From contig JBCAQO010000001.1 of assembly GCA_039111635.1 (NCBI GenBank), positions 3,472,001 through 3,536,000 of the forward strand: a DNA stretch of 64,000 nucleotides, read 5' to 3'. Every line of letters starts with the position of its first letter. Positions within the stretch are counted from its first letter, which is position 1. The DNA comes from Heterobasidion occidentale. Taxonomy: Eukaryota > Basidiomycota > Agaricomycetes > Russulales > Bondarzewiaceae. The notes beneath the pieces are model-generated. The model did not search any database. It had not been told where the DNA came from and saw only the letters and a list, made by a program, of their open reading frames with translations. Made by a program: the position numbers and the translations under genes. Shown in pieces: positions 17,764-30,594 of the stretch.

Positions 17764-19763
17764 TCAGAAACGACTAGCAAAATCTGCGAGCGATGCTTTG
17801 CGCCATCGCTTCTCCGTGACGCGCATCACGTCAGGGAACCATTCTCTCAACCGCGCCTCGCGCTCTGCCTCTCGACCGAGCATCATGCACGCCAGCGCGC
17901 GCCCGCACATCCAAGCGTTCACCATTCCTTCCCCAGAATAGCCCGTCGACATCCACTCCCCTGGTGGCGTCATCGGCGGTGGTGCGCCCTCCAACTCTGT
18001 ACCTGTCTTCGGGCCAGACACAGCGGCGCCCGGAGGCGCTCCCCGCCCAGAGACTTTCTCAGGCACGCGGCCGACCCACGGCAGCCCATCCACCGATATC
18101 CCCAGAATCCCGGTCCACAGCGCCTTGACCCTTCCCCGCCTCCACATGACCTGTGCGTCATCGTCCTCCTGCGGCGTGCCCTCCCGTCCCCAGTGGTCTG
18201 CGCCGAAATACTCCGGGAGGGCGCCCGATATGTGGCTTGCGATCGCCATGTTGTATCCGCTATCGTCGGTGTTGCCCACCTCGGGCAGGATCGCCCGCCC
18301 GCCTTGCGCCGCGCCGCCGCCGAACATCAACTCGTGCTCGCCCACGGGGAGCTGCGTGAGGTAGTCGTACCCGGTGGGTCCGGCGTAGAAGATGTGCGAG
18401 CGCGCGCCATGGTGTGTGCTGTGGGTCGAGATGGATTGGCCCGGGCGCTGCGCAGACATGAGTCCGCGTACGGGTAGGATCTTGGTCCGCAGGGGCGCGA
18501 GCAGGTGAGGGGTCCACCCATTCGTCGCGTGCACGATGTGCGGCGTCGTTATCGTTCCTCGCGGCGTATGGACGGTGTAGAGGTTGTCTGTTGCCGAAGG
18601 CGCGTCGATGTGCGTGCATGGCGTTTGGGTCGACAGATGGAAACTGAGCGGGTGTAGTGCACCATTGGCACATGTCGTGTGTGAAAGTCAGTTCGTTGCA
18701 TGGCTTACTTGGTCGGGTGGCGCTTGAGGAGGTTAGAGAGGATAGATGTGACGAGACGGTAGGGGTGCGCGGCGCCTGCGGGGGTGACGATGCATCCCAC
18801 CGTTTGTAACGCAAGACCGAACTTCTGAAATGGATTGGTTACGATGATCAGCAAACAAATGTACAAGACAGATGTATCGCTGTAGACAACGGGCGACTGA
18901 GTCCGCTGCACAAGCAGCGTAGAAATACAAGTGGTGTTTCATGGACATGCATCTCAGACAAAGATCGCAGCGGTCCTCGACACTCACCTGTATGGCTTCC
19001 CTGCCTTCCAACGCATACACCCCCTGCGACTCGTCCGGCATGTCCTTTTTCCAGACGTTCAGCGCCGCCACGGCCTTCTCAAATGTTGCCCGCTCGTAAT
19101 GAACGTCGAGGCTCTCGACAACACGGATCTGGCTGACCTCGAGCGTGCCTTCTTCTTCGGCAACGCGCCTGAGCGCAGGCAGGTGCGCGAGGCGAAAGCG
19201 GATGATTTGACGGGCGACGTCAAGTCCGTGACGTGATTTGAGCTCGGGAAAATCGTGGAAGAGGGGTGGGTTGATGTGTCCGCCATTCCTACATCAATGG
19301 ATTAGACTTAAGAGGAGACCGTGTCACTCCGCCGAAGAGCGCCGATAGGTTATGTGGAGAATTGTAAACCATACGGATTCTTTTGTGACACGAGAGTGCG
19401 GGGGAACTGACCGCCCTGTAGCACCTGAACAAACATCGCGCGCCTCTAGCATCACGACGCTGAGCCTGTCAGTGTTTCTCGCGGATCCCTTCTCTTCACG
19501 TTCGATGCATGATTGAGCAGCGTGCGCGCGACAGATGTCCCAGTGATGCCGGACCCGATGATAACCACATCTGCGTGGCGGGGAAGCGCATCTGGACGAT
19601 GCTTCGCGATGGGCGATGGCGGGACCGTCCAGAGTGGCGCTGTGGGGTTGGCGACAGGCAAGCCAGGAGAGTGCTTCAAGCGCGCTTCAACGGCGTGATA
19701 TTCTTCATCGAGTTCAACAAGAAGTCGGAGAGCAAGGGAGACGCGGGTAATAATGTTACCCAT
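17764..19763 (-). pseudogene. FAD-dependent oxidoreductase (DAO fold), apparent frameshift
   Basis: Flavoenzyme of the D-amino-acid-oxidase-like superfamily; substrate not predictable. Parts on the minus strand: 19763-19412 (with a break), 19288-18988, 18824-18709, 18643-17764, about 549 codons. The N-terminus has the Rossmann dinucleotide-binding motif ADVVIIGSGITGTSVARTLL, then VVMLEARDVCSGATGRNGGHINPP, typical of the family. The C-terminal exon has HATNGWTPHLL, GISVDGLPWVGRVPE and GYSGEGMVNAWMCGRALA, the usual second FAD-contact region. Between ARTLLNHASN and LSVVMLEARD, near 19497-19503, the frame shifts (one base lost or two gained), and no GT-AG intron of workable length repairs it. It is either a null allele or a sequence error; if an error, this is an intact gene. 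Its start lies about 120 bp from the end of a 27-kb transposon stack, which separates it from its original promoter. Confidence 0.75.
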
Positions 19764-19884
19764 GTTATTCCAGGTCTTCACTCCCAGTGCAGACACAGTA
19801 CAAACACCCTCATTTGTGAGTCAGCAAGCGGCCGGTGAATCTGGGAGTTGCCGACCTCGTTGGCCCGACCTTTGCTTGAGTGTA

Positions 19885-19909
19885 CTATCCCTGGACCACA
19901 GTTGAACAG
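19885..19909 (+). repeat. Left terminal inverted repeat of the pogo-type element
   Basis: Pairs in inverted orientation with 46675-46699, one mismatch in 25. TA at 19883-19884. Confidence 0.75.
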
Positions 19910-20388
19910 TGGACCAGTAGTGAACAGCCGCTATAGCTTCTTCCATACTAAAGTGGCTGTCTTATAAATATTCAGGGAGGTTTACATATGTGTTTAGAAT
20001 GTCTGTGTATTCTTTGAGACTTGTACAAAAAGCACATGGAGCAGGAGAGAGAAAATAAAGGTAAGTATGGCTCTCTGCCGCATCTAGGAGTCCAGATCCA
20101 AAAGATCCCCCACTCTGAACCTCAACTAAAAAAAAAATTGGGAGCTATATGTATGTACACATCCTGTGAAAAAAAATCTGGGGGTGGTCAGTAGAGAACT
20201 TATGCTCAAAATAAAACCTTGACGAAAGAGACTTAAAAGAGGGTGGGCAGAGTGACTTCAGCCTTTGGAGAGGTGACTTTTTGAAGTTCCGACATATTCA
20301 GGTGGCGGACCTTGGACAGGAGTGCCGGTGCTGGGCCGTGGCTCTCCGAATTTGTGCTCGGGCTCACTGCAGAAACTCCTAGCTCTCT

Positions 20389-20749
20389 ATGACATCCTCA
20401 AACAAGAAAAAGAAAGAAAAGGAAAGGGAGGCTCGTGAGTCCACTATTAGAGATGCTTGTCAATCTATCCAGGATGGTAGGCACTTGAGCTACACCCAAG
20501 CTGCAACTGGTTTTGGAATCTCGGTGTCTACTCTGTGGTGTCATTATCTAAAAGAGTCATCATTTCCAAGAATTGCTCATGAAAGACAGCAGCTGTTGAA
20601 CAATGCTCAGGAGAGGGTACTAGTTGATTGGCTTCAATATCTAGGGTCAACCGGACATGCAGTCTCAAAAGAGACAATCTGGCCGAAAATTGAGGCTATT
20701 TGTGGAACTTTGCCATCTCAAAAATAGATCTGTTATTTTCTGGGCTGGA
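20389..20749 (+). pseudogene. Transposase, N-terminal fragment (HTH_psq + CENP-B-type HTH)
   Basis: Start ATG at 20389 and a lysine-rich beginning (SSNKKKKEKERE). A psq-type helix-turn-helix follows (LSYTQAATGFGISVSTLWCHYL), then the start of a CENP-B/Tc5-type DNA-binding domain (LLNNAQERVLVDWLQYLGSTGHAVSKE). A stop codon lies at 20725-20727, and the frame then resumes as CYFLGW up to the gypsy insertion. The gene continues at 43545 after 22.8 kb, where FLGW joins NPELVLG. This is the classic pogo layout of two HTH units ahead of a DDE domain. Confidence 0.8.
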
Positions 20750-21350
20750 TGTTATGACTTGCCTCATCGGCTGCCTTTGGGTGGGTCTAAACCAATAGCT
20801 GGTATAACATCTACTAGGCGGCTCCACCATGGAGCATACATTAAGGTATTTGGCATGTTTTTGAAGGCCGACCCTCCAATGGGGTAAGTCAGCATCAGAA
20901 GAGGAATTACAAAGGGGTCAAGGGCATAAGGGCATGAGGCACGAACATGCCATGGGCTTAGGGAACATGGGTAAGTACTCTTTGCAACCTGGTTGGAAAG
21001 GTGCAAATGGAGAAGCACAAGAGTAGGTGCCAACTGAGAGAGGCAGCAGCCACAGCTATCCTGATTGGATACATCAGAGAAGCATGGACACTTACCCTAG
21101 ACCCTATACAGTATATAAGGCCCATAGAATAGGCTGAGAATCTTCAGTCTATTCTCTTCGTTCAGTAGCAGTCTTCCTACTGCTACCTTCGTTCACCCAT
21201 ATCTTCCTATACGGATACCTAGTTCAATATACGCCTCTTACTCCTGTATTGCTCTGTAATACAGTTGAGACCTTCCACACCACATTGCCCATTGTGTGAC
21301 CTAGGGAAGAACCTGATACTCTTGGGTTATCGAATGAGCAGTTCATAACA
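20750..21350 (+). repeat. Gypsy 5' LTR
   Basis: Direct repeat of 42944-43544. TATA-like GTATATAAGG at 21111-21120, probably the element promoter. Confidence 0.9.
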
Positions 21351-21549
21351 CTAGAATAGACTTGCTCTTTCCCCTACCTTGCACCATACTCTGCTTGCTG
21401 CCACACTCTCTCTCACAACTTTCATCGGTGGCCTAGACCCCCACCAAAGAGAGTTACTTCATATACCCTGGAGCAAGACCTAGGCCTAGATTATCCGCCA
21501 GGCACTAGACAAATTAATAATCAGTTCCGCTAAAACAATTGTCCTATCT

Positions 21550-22860
21550 TCCAATGGAGGAACCGCTGGTTCTATGAAGATACCAACCAAACAGCACCCC
21601 CAAACTACCCATACTGCTCATTTAGGAATGGATGATACTTCTTCAGAAAAGAAGACAGAATAGAGAAAGAGTGGGCTTGGAACAAGATACAAGACACTTG
21701 GGAAGCACTACCCCAGTACAGAGAACCCAAACTGGTAATACCGAAAGACTTGGAACTAAAAGAAGAAGAAACATCTGAATCTGATCCCTCGGATATTCAA
21801 ACACTGATTGACACCCAAAACACCCAAAACAACACCAGAATGTTGGACCCCCCCACTACAACTACACAGTCTGGAAAGGGCAAACTGAAGCTCTCCGACA
21901 ATTTCTCCGGCGACTGAACACAATTATAGAAATTCCTCCTGCAATGCCTCCTTCTATTTACAGCAGAATCAGTCTGCTACAAAACCGATGATGACAAAAA
22001 TTTCCTGGTCCTCTCATGTATAAGATATGGAATGGCTGGCACCTGGGCAGAGAACTTCCTCAACAAAATAGTTGGGGCAGACCTGCCCAAGGACTTTTGC
22101 ACTTGAAAGGTTTTCTATGATAGCTTCAAGCTTTAATTCAAGGAGTCCAACAAGAAGGACAAAGCTCGGAGCACTCTCATGGCCTTCTCTCAAGGCAGAA
22201 TGACCGTGGACGAGTACTCCAACCAATTCATCCTTATAGCCACCGACACCAATATCTCCAACAAGGAACAGGTTCCCTATTTCCAAAGAGGACTGGACCC
22301 AAAGGTCATGGATAAAATCTATGACAAGGAAACTCCACTGAAGGATACAATCCAAGAGTGGATTAACACGGCTTGCAAAATAGATGGACATATGAGAGCT
22401 CGAAGTGCTCAAAAGGTGATCCTTGCCAACTCCACCTTCTTCAGAAGCGACTTCCTCAATTATTTTCACCTCCAACCCACTCCCTGCTACAGCTCCACAA
22501 ACGCCCCTTGAAGAATGAACAACCAAGTAGTTGACATGGACATTGATGCCTCTCAAAAGAGAAGCGCCACCGTCAGAAGCACACTTATGATGGCAAGCCT
22601 GACCCCACCTGTTTCAACTGTGGAAAACCAGGGCATTGGGCAGCTGACTATCGTGCTCTATATAGAGGCATTCCTCTGTCTCGAGGAAATCTGTGCAGAC
22701 AAGTACGCGGAAGAGGTAGAGGAGCTCGCGGTGTTGACATGGAGGATAAAGATGACCAAGAACCTGAGTTGGGAGACAACTTGAACTTCATCAAGGATTG
22801 GAGGAGGGGGGTTCTAATAGCAACCACCGCCAAGTACCACAACCTGGTTATCCGCTGGAA
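21550..22860 (+). pseudogene. Gypsy gag, decayed
   Basis: Capsid-like region with Retrotrans_gag features: TWAENFLNKIVG, then RSTLMAFSQGRMTVDEYSNQ and QVPYFQRGLDPKVMDKIY. A zinc knuckle at 22610-22651 reads CFNCGKPGHWAADY, with Tyr in place of the last Cys. Several stop codons and frame changes interrupt it, so no full product is possible. Confidence 0.75.
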
Positions 22861-23164
22861 CACGCGGACTCTCCCTTAGGGAAAGGAGGACCCAGCCAAT
22901 GCAATGGAGCACGCTACATACTGCCTAACGGATGATGAAGCAATGGACCTGTTGGTGATGCTGCTAGCATCAAAGCAATCTTCTAAGATGTAGGGAAGGA
23001 AAAGGCAAGGGAGCTGCTGGTAGACCTAGCGCAGGATTTTTCCTAGCCTCTCCTTCACCAGCCAAAGAGAGGGGAAAAGGAAGTCCAGAGTATGCACTGC
23101 TACCATGTATTTGAATTGGAGCAATGAACAGCCACATCATCATTCCCATCTGACTGAACATGCA

Positions 23165-23710
23165 ATTATCAACTCAAGGAAGAAGTGCTGGAGCCAGAGC
23201 CACCATTGATTCTGCCTGCGAAGGGATCTTGGTGAATAAATAGTGAATGCGGAAACATAATTTCCCAACCTACCTGTTAAGCCATCCCATTCAAGTCCAG
23301 AATGTCAACAACACAATAAATTAAGAGGGCCTCATAAAACGAGGCCTAGACGCAAACCTCACCATCAGAGATTGACAAGGGCAAATACATATGGAACGTG
23401 TCCAGATGTTCATCACCAATCTAGGAAAGACAACATGCTCCTAAGAACAGATTGGTTGAAATACCACGATCCCTCCATCGGGTGGAGGCATCGTGAGGTA
23501 CACTTTGATTGGTGCCCCCGAGATTGCCGACAACCATATGGATTTACCAAGGCATGGGAAGAACCAACCAAGAAGGAATGGTTAAGGAAACTATGTGGTG
23601 ACAAGATGCCCCAGTAGAGGAAACCGCATCTTGTCCCTAAGCAAGTAGGACCTCCATGGGAGTGGACTAAAGAACAATGGCGACAAGTCCCCGCAAAGGA
23701 ATGGAAATCT
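23165..23710 (+). pseudogene. Gypsy protease region, decayed and cut by copia-A
   Basis: Retropepsin-like start ATIDSACEGILVN, where DSG would be expected, then LRTDWLKYHDPSIGW, which resembles the segment after the protease in gypsy polyproteins. Multiple stops are present. The frame is broken at 23710 by copia-A and resumes at 28867 (KSWFILMIEDG). Confidence 0.6.
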
Positions 23711-24022
23711 TGTTGGACTGAGGCAAATCGCCTTCGTCATCTCTTTCTTATGATTTACTTATTGCTTACTTACTTGACGAGCTCGGAGATTGCCGAAGTA
23801 CTATACAGTTCTCAGCCACTGCGCTTGTAGTTACTGACGCCTTGGTGTCGGGCTTCCCTCAGTGATCTACACAGACGCTGAGGTGAGCCCGCTTCTTCTT
23901 AAGACATAGATGTCACTTTTACTTACGCTTCTATCACGTAGTAATACTTCTAGGTACTTACCGATTAAATATACAGTGATCTACACAGACGCTGAGTAAT
24001 ACTTCTAGCCCATATCTCAACA
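23711..24022 (+). repeat. Copia-A 5' LTR
   Basis: TGTTGG..CTCAACA. Contains two copies of a hairpin motif at 23857-23883 and 23974-23996. Confidence 0.95.
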
Positions 24023-24036
24023 GGTTATGGGCCCTG
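24023..24036 (+). promoter_or_regulatory. Copia-A primer-binding site (half tRNA-iMet type)
   Basis: GGTTATGGGCCCTG directly after the LTR. It is complementary to the anticodon arm of initiator tRNA-Met (GGGCCCAUAACC), like the PBS of Drosophila copia. The gag ATG at 24027 lies inside it. Confidence 0.75.
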
Positions 24037-27000
24037 CTGTCCAAGCCATGTCGCTCGCCAATTCAATCACTGTCACTACCGTTCCGAAGCTCTCAGAAGA
24101 TCTGTCAAACTGGCCGATCTACAAGGATCGGGTACAGACAGCCATTGAATCAAAGACAGGGCTGTCGCGACACCTGGCTGGCACCGCTCGGCAACCGCTC
24201 GAGCCCGTGCTTCCTGCCGAAGATGCTAAAGATGATGTTCTAGAAAAGTATGACAAGGCTATTGAGAAGGTTGATGAATACAATCAGAGAGAAGCCGCCA
24301 TCAAGCAGCAGATCTACTCTACGATCCCCGACTCCATCCTCAATCGAATCAAAGGGGAGACAACTGCTAAGGAAGTTTGGACGGCGCTCTGCGATCTTGC
24401 GGAGAAGCGGGGAAAGATGGTCGAAATTGACATTCGACGGCGTATTCACGATTCTCGATGCCAAGAGGGCGGCGATGTCCGCGCGCACCTCGACACCTTG
24501 ATCGCACTCCAGAACGAGCTCATTGGCATGGATGCGGCTCTCGGCGACGATGACTTTGTTGCTGTCATTCTGTCCTCTCTCCCGAAGTCCTACGAGTCCG
24601 TTATTTCAGTAATGACGGCCGCTTCGAGTCTCAGTTCAAAGCCCCTTACCCCTTCCGGAATCATTCAGCACCTCACGCAGGAGCACGACCGGCGCGGCAT
24701 TCAAGGTTGGCTCGAGAAGAAGGCACCGTCTGACGAGACGGCGCTGTATTCGCATGGCGGAGGTAAACAAGGAAAAGGGGGACGCGGGAAAGGGAAGAAG
24801 GGCAATCAGTCGTCGAGTGGCAAGAAGTGTTATAACTGTGGACTTACCAACCACATAGCTGCAGACTGCTTCCGACCCGGCGGCGGGAAGGAAGGCCAAT
24901 GGCCGGCAGGCATGCATCGGCCAGGCCAACACAAGAAGGGTGCGGACCAGAGTGCGGGGAACTTTGCAGTTGCCGAGGATGCTGAGGATCCCGAATTTGG
25001 ATTCACGGCGACATTTGACCTTGCGGCACTGACAGCAGGCCCCGACGTCTCGTCCATGACACGTGTCCGATGCCTCGACACGGGCGCGAGTCACCACATG
25101 TCACCCTATCGAGAAGAATTCACAGACTTTGTCAGTATCCCATCCAAACCCATTTACGCAGCCGACAAACGTACCTTCATGGCAACTGGCCGCGGAAATG
25201 TTACAGTCCTGCTCCCAAATGGGGACGACATGACCGCCGTGCGGCTGTCCGACGTGCTGTACGCGCCGTCAATCGCGATCACGTTGATCTCGGCCAGTCG
25301 CATCGACAAGGCTGGATACTCCATTTATCTGAAAGGGGGGATCTGCAGGATCTCCGACCCCTCCGATCATGTTGTCGCGAGAATTCCGCGGTCAAACAAC
25401 CTGTACAAAGTCGTCAGTCAAAAATTTTCGAGAACTGCAGGTTCCGCCAGGATCGCCGATGGCACCCCTCTGATACCATGTGGGGGGGACGAGGAAGCTC
25501 ATGCCAACCTCGTGCTATCAGCGCGGGAACTACACCGTCGCCTGGGTCACATATCCCTGGACACAGCAAAGAGGCTGGTCAAGGAAAGAGTCATCGAAGG
25601 CATCACCCTCGACGCTCTCGTCTCCGAAATGGAGCTTTGTACTGCCTGTGTGCAGGCGAAGATGACATGGGTCTCATTCCCGAAGGAACGGACCCGACCG
25701 CGCGCAAAACGTTATGGCGAGCTCTTACACTCAGACTTGTGGGGCCCCGCACCCATCAATTCTCTTACTGGCTATCGCTACGCGATGCCCATTATGGACG
25801 ACTTCTCGCAAGAGATCGTCCTGAAACTCTTACGCTCGAAGGACGAAGCCTTCAAGCATTATCTTCAACACGAGGCCTTCGTGAAGGGCCATCGTGGCGT
25901 CGTTCGGATCGGCACTCTACGCACCGACCGCGGTGGCGAGTACACCTCTGACGCTTTCGAATCCCACCTCAGAGACGAGGGAACGGTCCATGAGAAGACT
26001 GTTCACGACTCGTCGGCACAAAACGGGACCGCCGAGCGGTTCCTACGGACCATTGTAGAACGCGGCCGCGCGTTGTTGATAGCGTCGGGACTTCCAAGGT
26101 CCCTGTGGGGTGCAGCCATGTCACATGCCGTCTGGTTGTGGAATCGGACCGGAACGCGCACGCTTGAAGGCACAACGCCATACGAGAAGGTCCACGGCGC
26201 GAAGCCGGACCTGGGTGGACTCCACAAGTGGGGGTGCCGAGTATGGGTGAAGATAGAGGGGCGGAGCAAGCTCGACGCGCAAGCTGACGAAGGACGCTTC
26301 GTCGGCTATAGTGCTGAAAGCAAGGGGATACTGGTGTACTGGCCGACGAAACGGAAGGTCAGCGTCGAGCGCAACGTGCGCTGGGACGACTCACCGGTAC
26401 CGGACGTCATTATCGACGATAACGACAGCCCAAACGACGACGCACGGACACCGGCGCACTCTACAAAGGGTGCAGGTCGCGCAAGCGCACCTGGCACCCC
26501 AGACACGACGCCGTCGAATGCCGTCGACGCGTCGCGGCTCAAAACCGAGTCGCGCGAGCCTACAAGCATCCCGGGAGGTCAGCAGGACGACGCGGCGCCA
26601 GCGCAACTCGACGCAAGCGCAACGAGAGGTCAAAACCTACCTGTAACCCCGGATTACATCCCCAAGCGCTCCGATTCTCCTCCCAGCATCGAAACGACGC
26701 GTCCCCGTCGCACTCCCAAGCCTTCCGAGTACATCCGACGCCTTGAACGAGGCGAAGGAACGACGACAGGCAGCGCACGAGCGCCAGCTGTCCCTCGCGG
26801 CATGCGAGCATCCGAGGACCCCAAACCAGACCTTGAGTCGAATCCTGTCGACAGTGCGCAGGTAGCGGCCATGGAGTCTTTCCTAGCCGATGAAGAGGCC
26901 GATGAGAGGTCCTGGAGGAGGTGGAGATGCTGGGGAGGAAGTGGGAAGGAATAGAGTGGGCAATGGCAGCGGAAGCGACCGAGGGGATGGAACCCCGCAC

Positions 27001-28546
27001 CGTGGAAGCGGCTCGGAAACGACCGGACTGGCCGCAATGGGATGCGGCGATTCAAGACGAACTTGACCGCCTCGCAAAGCTCAACACCTGGGAGCTCGTT
27101 GACAGGCCCTTGAACGCCAACGTCGTCGGCTCCAAGTGGGTCTTCAAGATCAAGCGGGGCGCGGCCGGCGAAATCACGCGCTACAAAGCGCGGCTCGTTG
27201 CGCAGGGTTTCACGCAGGTCCCCGGCATTGATTACGGAGACACGTTTGCGCCAGTCGCAAAACTTACCTCCATTCGGATTCTACTCGCTCTCGCGGCTCG
27301 CTTTGACTGGGAGATTCATCAGATGGATGTAAAGAATGCATTCCTTAATGGAGACCTCGAGGAAGAGATCTTTATGAAGCAACCCCCAGGTTTCTCAGTG
27401 CCCGGCCTCGAAGAGAAGGTCTGTCGCTTATTCAAGACAATCTATGGCTTGAAGCAATCCTCTCGGCGCTGGTATAAGAAGCTCTGCGACGTGTTCCTCG
27501 CCATGGGCTTTACGGTCTGTGCCGTCGAACACGGCATCTTCTACAAGCGTGACGACGAGGGTGTTTCCATCATTGCTGTCTCTGTCGACGACCTCGCTCT
27601 CTTTGCTAGTTCCTTGGCTGCCATCTTAGCTATGAAGGAAGCCCTCAATCGGGCCTTCGAGATGACAGATCTTGGCGAGATTCACTGGTTGCTCGGTATC
27701 GAGATCAAGCGTGATCGCGGGGCGCGGACTATTTCCCTGTCTCAGCATGCGTACATCGACACAATTCTCTCACGCTTTAATCTTGAGACCGCAAATTCAC
27801 TCTCCACTCCCACTGATCCAAACGCACACCTCACGATGATGCAATCCCCATCCACTCCGCAGCAGTTCTCCGAGATGCGCAATGTTCCATACCAGGAACT
27901 TATTGGATCTGCCATGTATGCTGCCGTTGCCGCTTGACCAGATATCTGTTTTGCGGTGTCATATCTTTCACAGTTCATGCAGAATCCTGGACGTGCTCAC
28001 TGGGAAGCCGCAAAGCGATTGCTGAGGTATTTGAAGGGCACACGAGAGTTATGGCTAACTTTTGGGAAGGAGCAGCGGGGGATTGAGGGATTCTCAGATG
28101 CTGATCATGGGGGTCAGGAGCACAGACGCTCAATCTCGGGTTACGTTTTTCTGTTCGATGGTGGCGCTGTGTCTTGGTCTTCCAAGAAGCAGTCAATTGT
28201 TGCTCAGTCTAGCACCGAGGCGGAGTATGTCGCGCTCGCTCACGCAACGAAGGAAGCATTGTGGATCCGTATGTTCTTAGGCAACATCTTCTCCCCTCTC
28301 ACCACACCTACCATTCTCTATGGCGATAACCAATCCGCCATTGCCCTTGCCAAGAATGATGCCTTCTATTCTCGCACGAAGCACATTGACATCCACTATC
28401 ATTTCATCCGCGACATTATCGAGAAGAACTTCGTTGAGCTACGCTACTGTCCTACTGGCGAGATGGCGGCTGACGGATTTACTAAACCGCTGGCTCATCA
28501 GAAGATTGAGAAGATGATAGAGCTTATTGGACTTCAGGAGATTTGA
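24027..28546 (+). pseudogene. Copia-A gag-pol polyprotein, one frameshift and one stop
   Basis: Gag (UBN2-like) with zinc knuckle CYNCGLTNHIAADC at about residues 268-281. Then aspartic protease (LDTGASHH, Asp at 351), GAG-pre-integrase (HRRLGHISLDTA..CTACVQAK), integrase with D570, D634 and E670 (D,D35E spacing), reverse transcriptase (GSKWVFK..YKARLVAQGFTQ, QMDVKNAFLNG, SVDDL) and RNase H (SDADHGGQ, SSTEAEYVAL, TKHIDI). One base is missing near 26907-26908 between integrase and RT. At 27935 a CGA codon has become TGA just before PDICFAVSYLSQF, so the product would lack RNase H. Ends GLQEI at 28546. All catalytic residues are otherwise present. Confidence 0.9.
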
Positions 28547-28553
28547 GGGGGTG

Positions 28554-28866
28554 TGTTGGACTGAGGCAAATCGCCTTCGTCATCTCTTTCTTATGATTTA
28601 CTTATTGCTTACTTACTTGACGAGCTCGGAGATTGCCGAAGTACTATACAGTTCTCAGCCACTGCGCTTGTAGTTACTGACGCCTTTGGTGTCGGGCTTC
28701 CCTCAGTGATCTACACAGACGCTGAGGTGAGCCCGCTTCTTCTTAAGACATAGATGTCACTTTTACTTACGCTTCTATCACGTAGTAATACTTCTAGGTA
28801 CTTACCGATTAAATATACAGTGATCTACACAGACGCTGAGTAATACTTCTAGCCCATATCTCAACA
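28554..28866 (+). repeat. Copia-A 3' LTR
   Basis: Direct repeat of 23711-24022. Hairpin motif copies at 28701-28727 and 28818-28840. Confidence 0.95.
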
Positions 28867-30594
28867 AATCTTGGTTCATCTTAATGATAGAAGATGGACA
28901 CCGCCAACAGCTCACCTGGAAAAGGTTGGAAGCATTAGTGGCCGAGAAGAGAGGGCACCAGCATACTCACCAAGAGATGGCTACAAGCAAACCTGCAGAA
29001 TCAGGTGCCGAAAAGGTACAAGAACAGTTCGACTTCTCCACAAGGACTCATGAAGGAGAACTAGTCATTAGAAAGGTAGCTCCTGAACCCTCTGGCCTTG
29101 CTAGTTTCGATGAAGACCTAGAAGAGGAAATTAACACGACCAACCTGAAGGATCAAGTCCCAATGGAGTACTATCCCTATCTTGATATTTTCAATGAACA
29201 ACAATTGCAGAGGCTCTCCAAACACACTATCTGGGACCATCCGATTGATCTTAAACCATCATTCAAACCCCAGGCCCCAAGGATTTCTCCCTTGAGCCCA
29301 GAGAAACATGATGAACTGGGAAAATTTGTCAAGGAGCACCTTTCTAGAGGAACCATACGTTGGTCCATAGCTCATAGTGCAGCCTCCTTCTTTATCAACA
29401 AGAAAGATGGAAAGCTCCACCCGGTACAGGATTATCGCCACCTCAACAAACATACCATCCAAAATGTATGCCCTCTACCGTTGATCCAAGAACTATTGGA
29501 TATCATCTGAGGGGCTACCGTGTTCTCCAAACTGAATGTTTGGTGGGGATATAATAATGTGCGTATAAAAGAAGGGGATGAGCCCAAGGTGGCCTTTGGA
29601 ATGCCTTTGGGGCTCTTTGAACCCACTGTAATATTCTTTGGGCTCACCAATTCCCTGGCAACCTTCCAGGCCATGATGAATGTGATCTTTCAGGATCTTA
29701 TTCTTGCCCAGAAAGTCACAGTATACATGGACAACATCTTAATCTTCACGAAAACCATGGCAGAACATATCTTGGTTATTCAACAAGTCTTCCAAATCCT
29801 GCACGACAATGATCTTTACCTCAAACCCGAGAAATGCAAGTTCCACAAAGAAAAACTCAATTATCTTGGGTACACCATTTCTAAAGACCACATCGCCATG
29901 GAGAATTTGAAGGTTGATGCCATCGAAAAATGGCCAATTCCCCACACAGTCTGCGACATTTGTTTTTTCTTAGGTCTTGGAAACTTTTATTGGTGATTTA
30001 TTAACAAGTTTTCCCTAATTGCCCGGCCATTGCATGGCCCCATAAAGAAAGATACCAAATAGAACTGGATGATGGATTGCCAACAGGCTTTTGACTAGTT
30101 AAAGAAAGCTTTCATCAGTCAACCCATCCTGTTATACCCTGATCCCATGCAACCATACCAACTAGTGACCAACACATCACTCTCTGCTTATGGAGCGGTC
30201 CTTTTGCAAGAAGGACCAAATAATGACTGGCACCTATTCGCCTACCTCTCGGAATCATTCTCATTCCTGGAGCAGAATTACGACGTGCATGATTGCGAGC
30301 TGCTTGCTATTATCAAAGCACTGGAACATTGGAAGCACTATCTTGAGGGCGCTAGACATCCTTTTGAGATCTGGACGGACCATAAAAACCTGATTTATTT
30401 CCAGACAGCCCAAGATTTGTCTCGACGACAAGCTCGCTGGAGTCTATTTTTGTCACAATTTGACTTTTAGCTCAGCTATAAATCGGGAACGACAAATCAC
30501 ACTGATGCTCTGTCTAGGCGTCCAAACCTTAGTGAGGGGGTGGAATCTGATAACAAAGCACAGACTCTACTACCATCCAAACTTTTCACCAAGT
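28867..30594 (+). pseudogene. Gypsy reverse transcriptase-RNase H, catalytically dead
   Basis: Resumes the gypsy pol after copia-A. RT is clear: PHRISPLSPEKHDEL-like start, INKKDGKLHPVQDYRHLNKHT, PLPLIQELLD, then KLNVWWGYNNVRI where KLD is expected. At 29730-29735 YMDN replaces the active-site YxDD. Then LKPEKCKFHKEKLNYLGYTIS. RNase H has LVTNTSLSAYGAVL at 30165-30191 (Asp lost), ELLAIIKALEHWKHYLEG and WTDHKNL. Stops at 29508, 29996 and 30469 add to the damage. Cut at 30594 by copia-C. Confidence 0.9.

Larger units (their letters stand above)
23711..28866 (+). mobile_element. Ty1/copia LTR retrotransposon, copia-A
   Basis: LTRs at 23711-24022 (312 bp) and 28554-28866 (313 bp), identical except for one inserted T in a T-run. 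Five-bp target duplication AATCT at 23706-23710 and 28867-28871. Primer-binding site GGTTATGGGCCCTG abuts the 5' LTR, and a G-rich tract (TTTGAGGGGGTG) abuts the 3' LTR. The near-identical LTRs mean recent insertion, yet the pol frame has two breaks. Same family as copia-B at 49327. Confidence 0.95.

Noticed and set aside
19869..19884. Longer terminal repeats for the pogo element
   Set aside because: CTTTGCTTG occurs outside both ends but with a 6-bp offset, and the TA target duplication fits the shorter repeats better. Left as uncertain.
27935..27937. RIP (repeat-induced point mutation) as the cause of stops
   Set aside because: Changes concentrate at CpG, not at the CpA sites expected of classic RIP; CpG deamination fits better.
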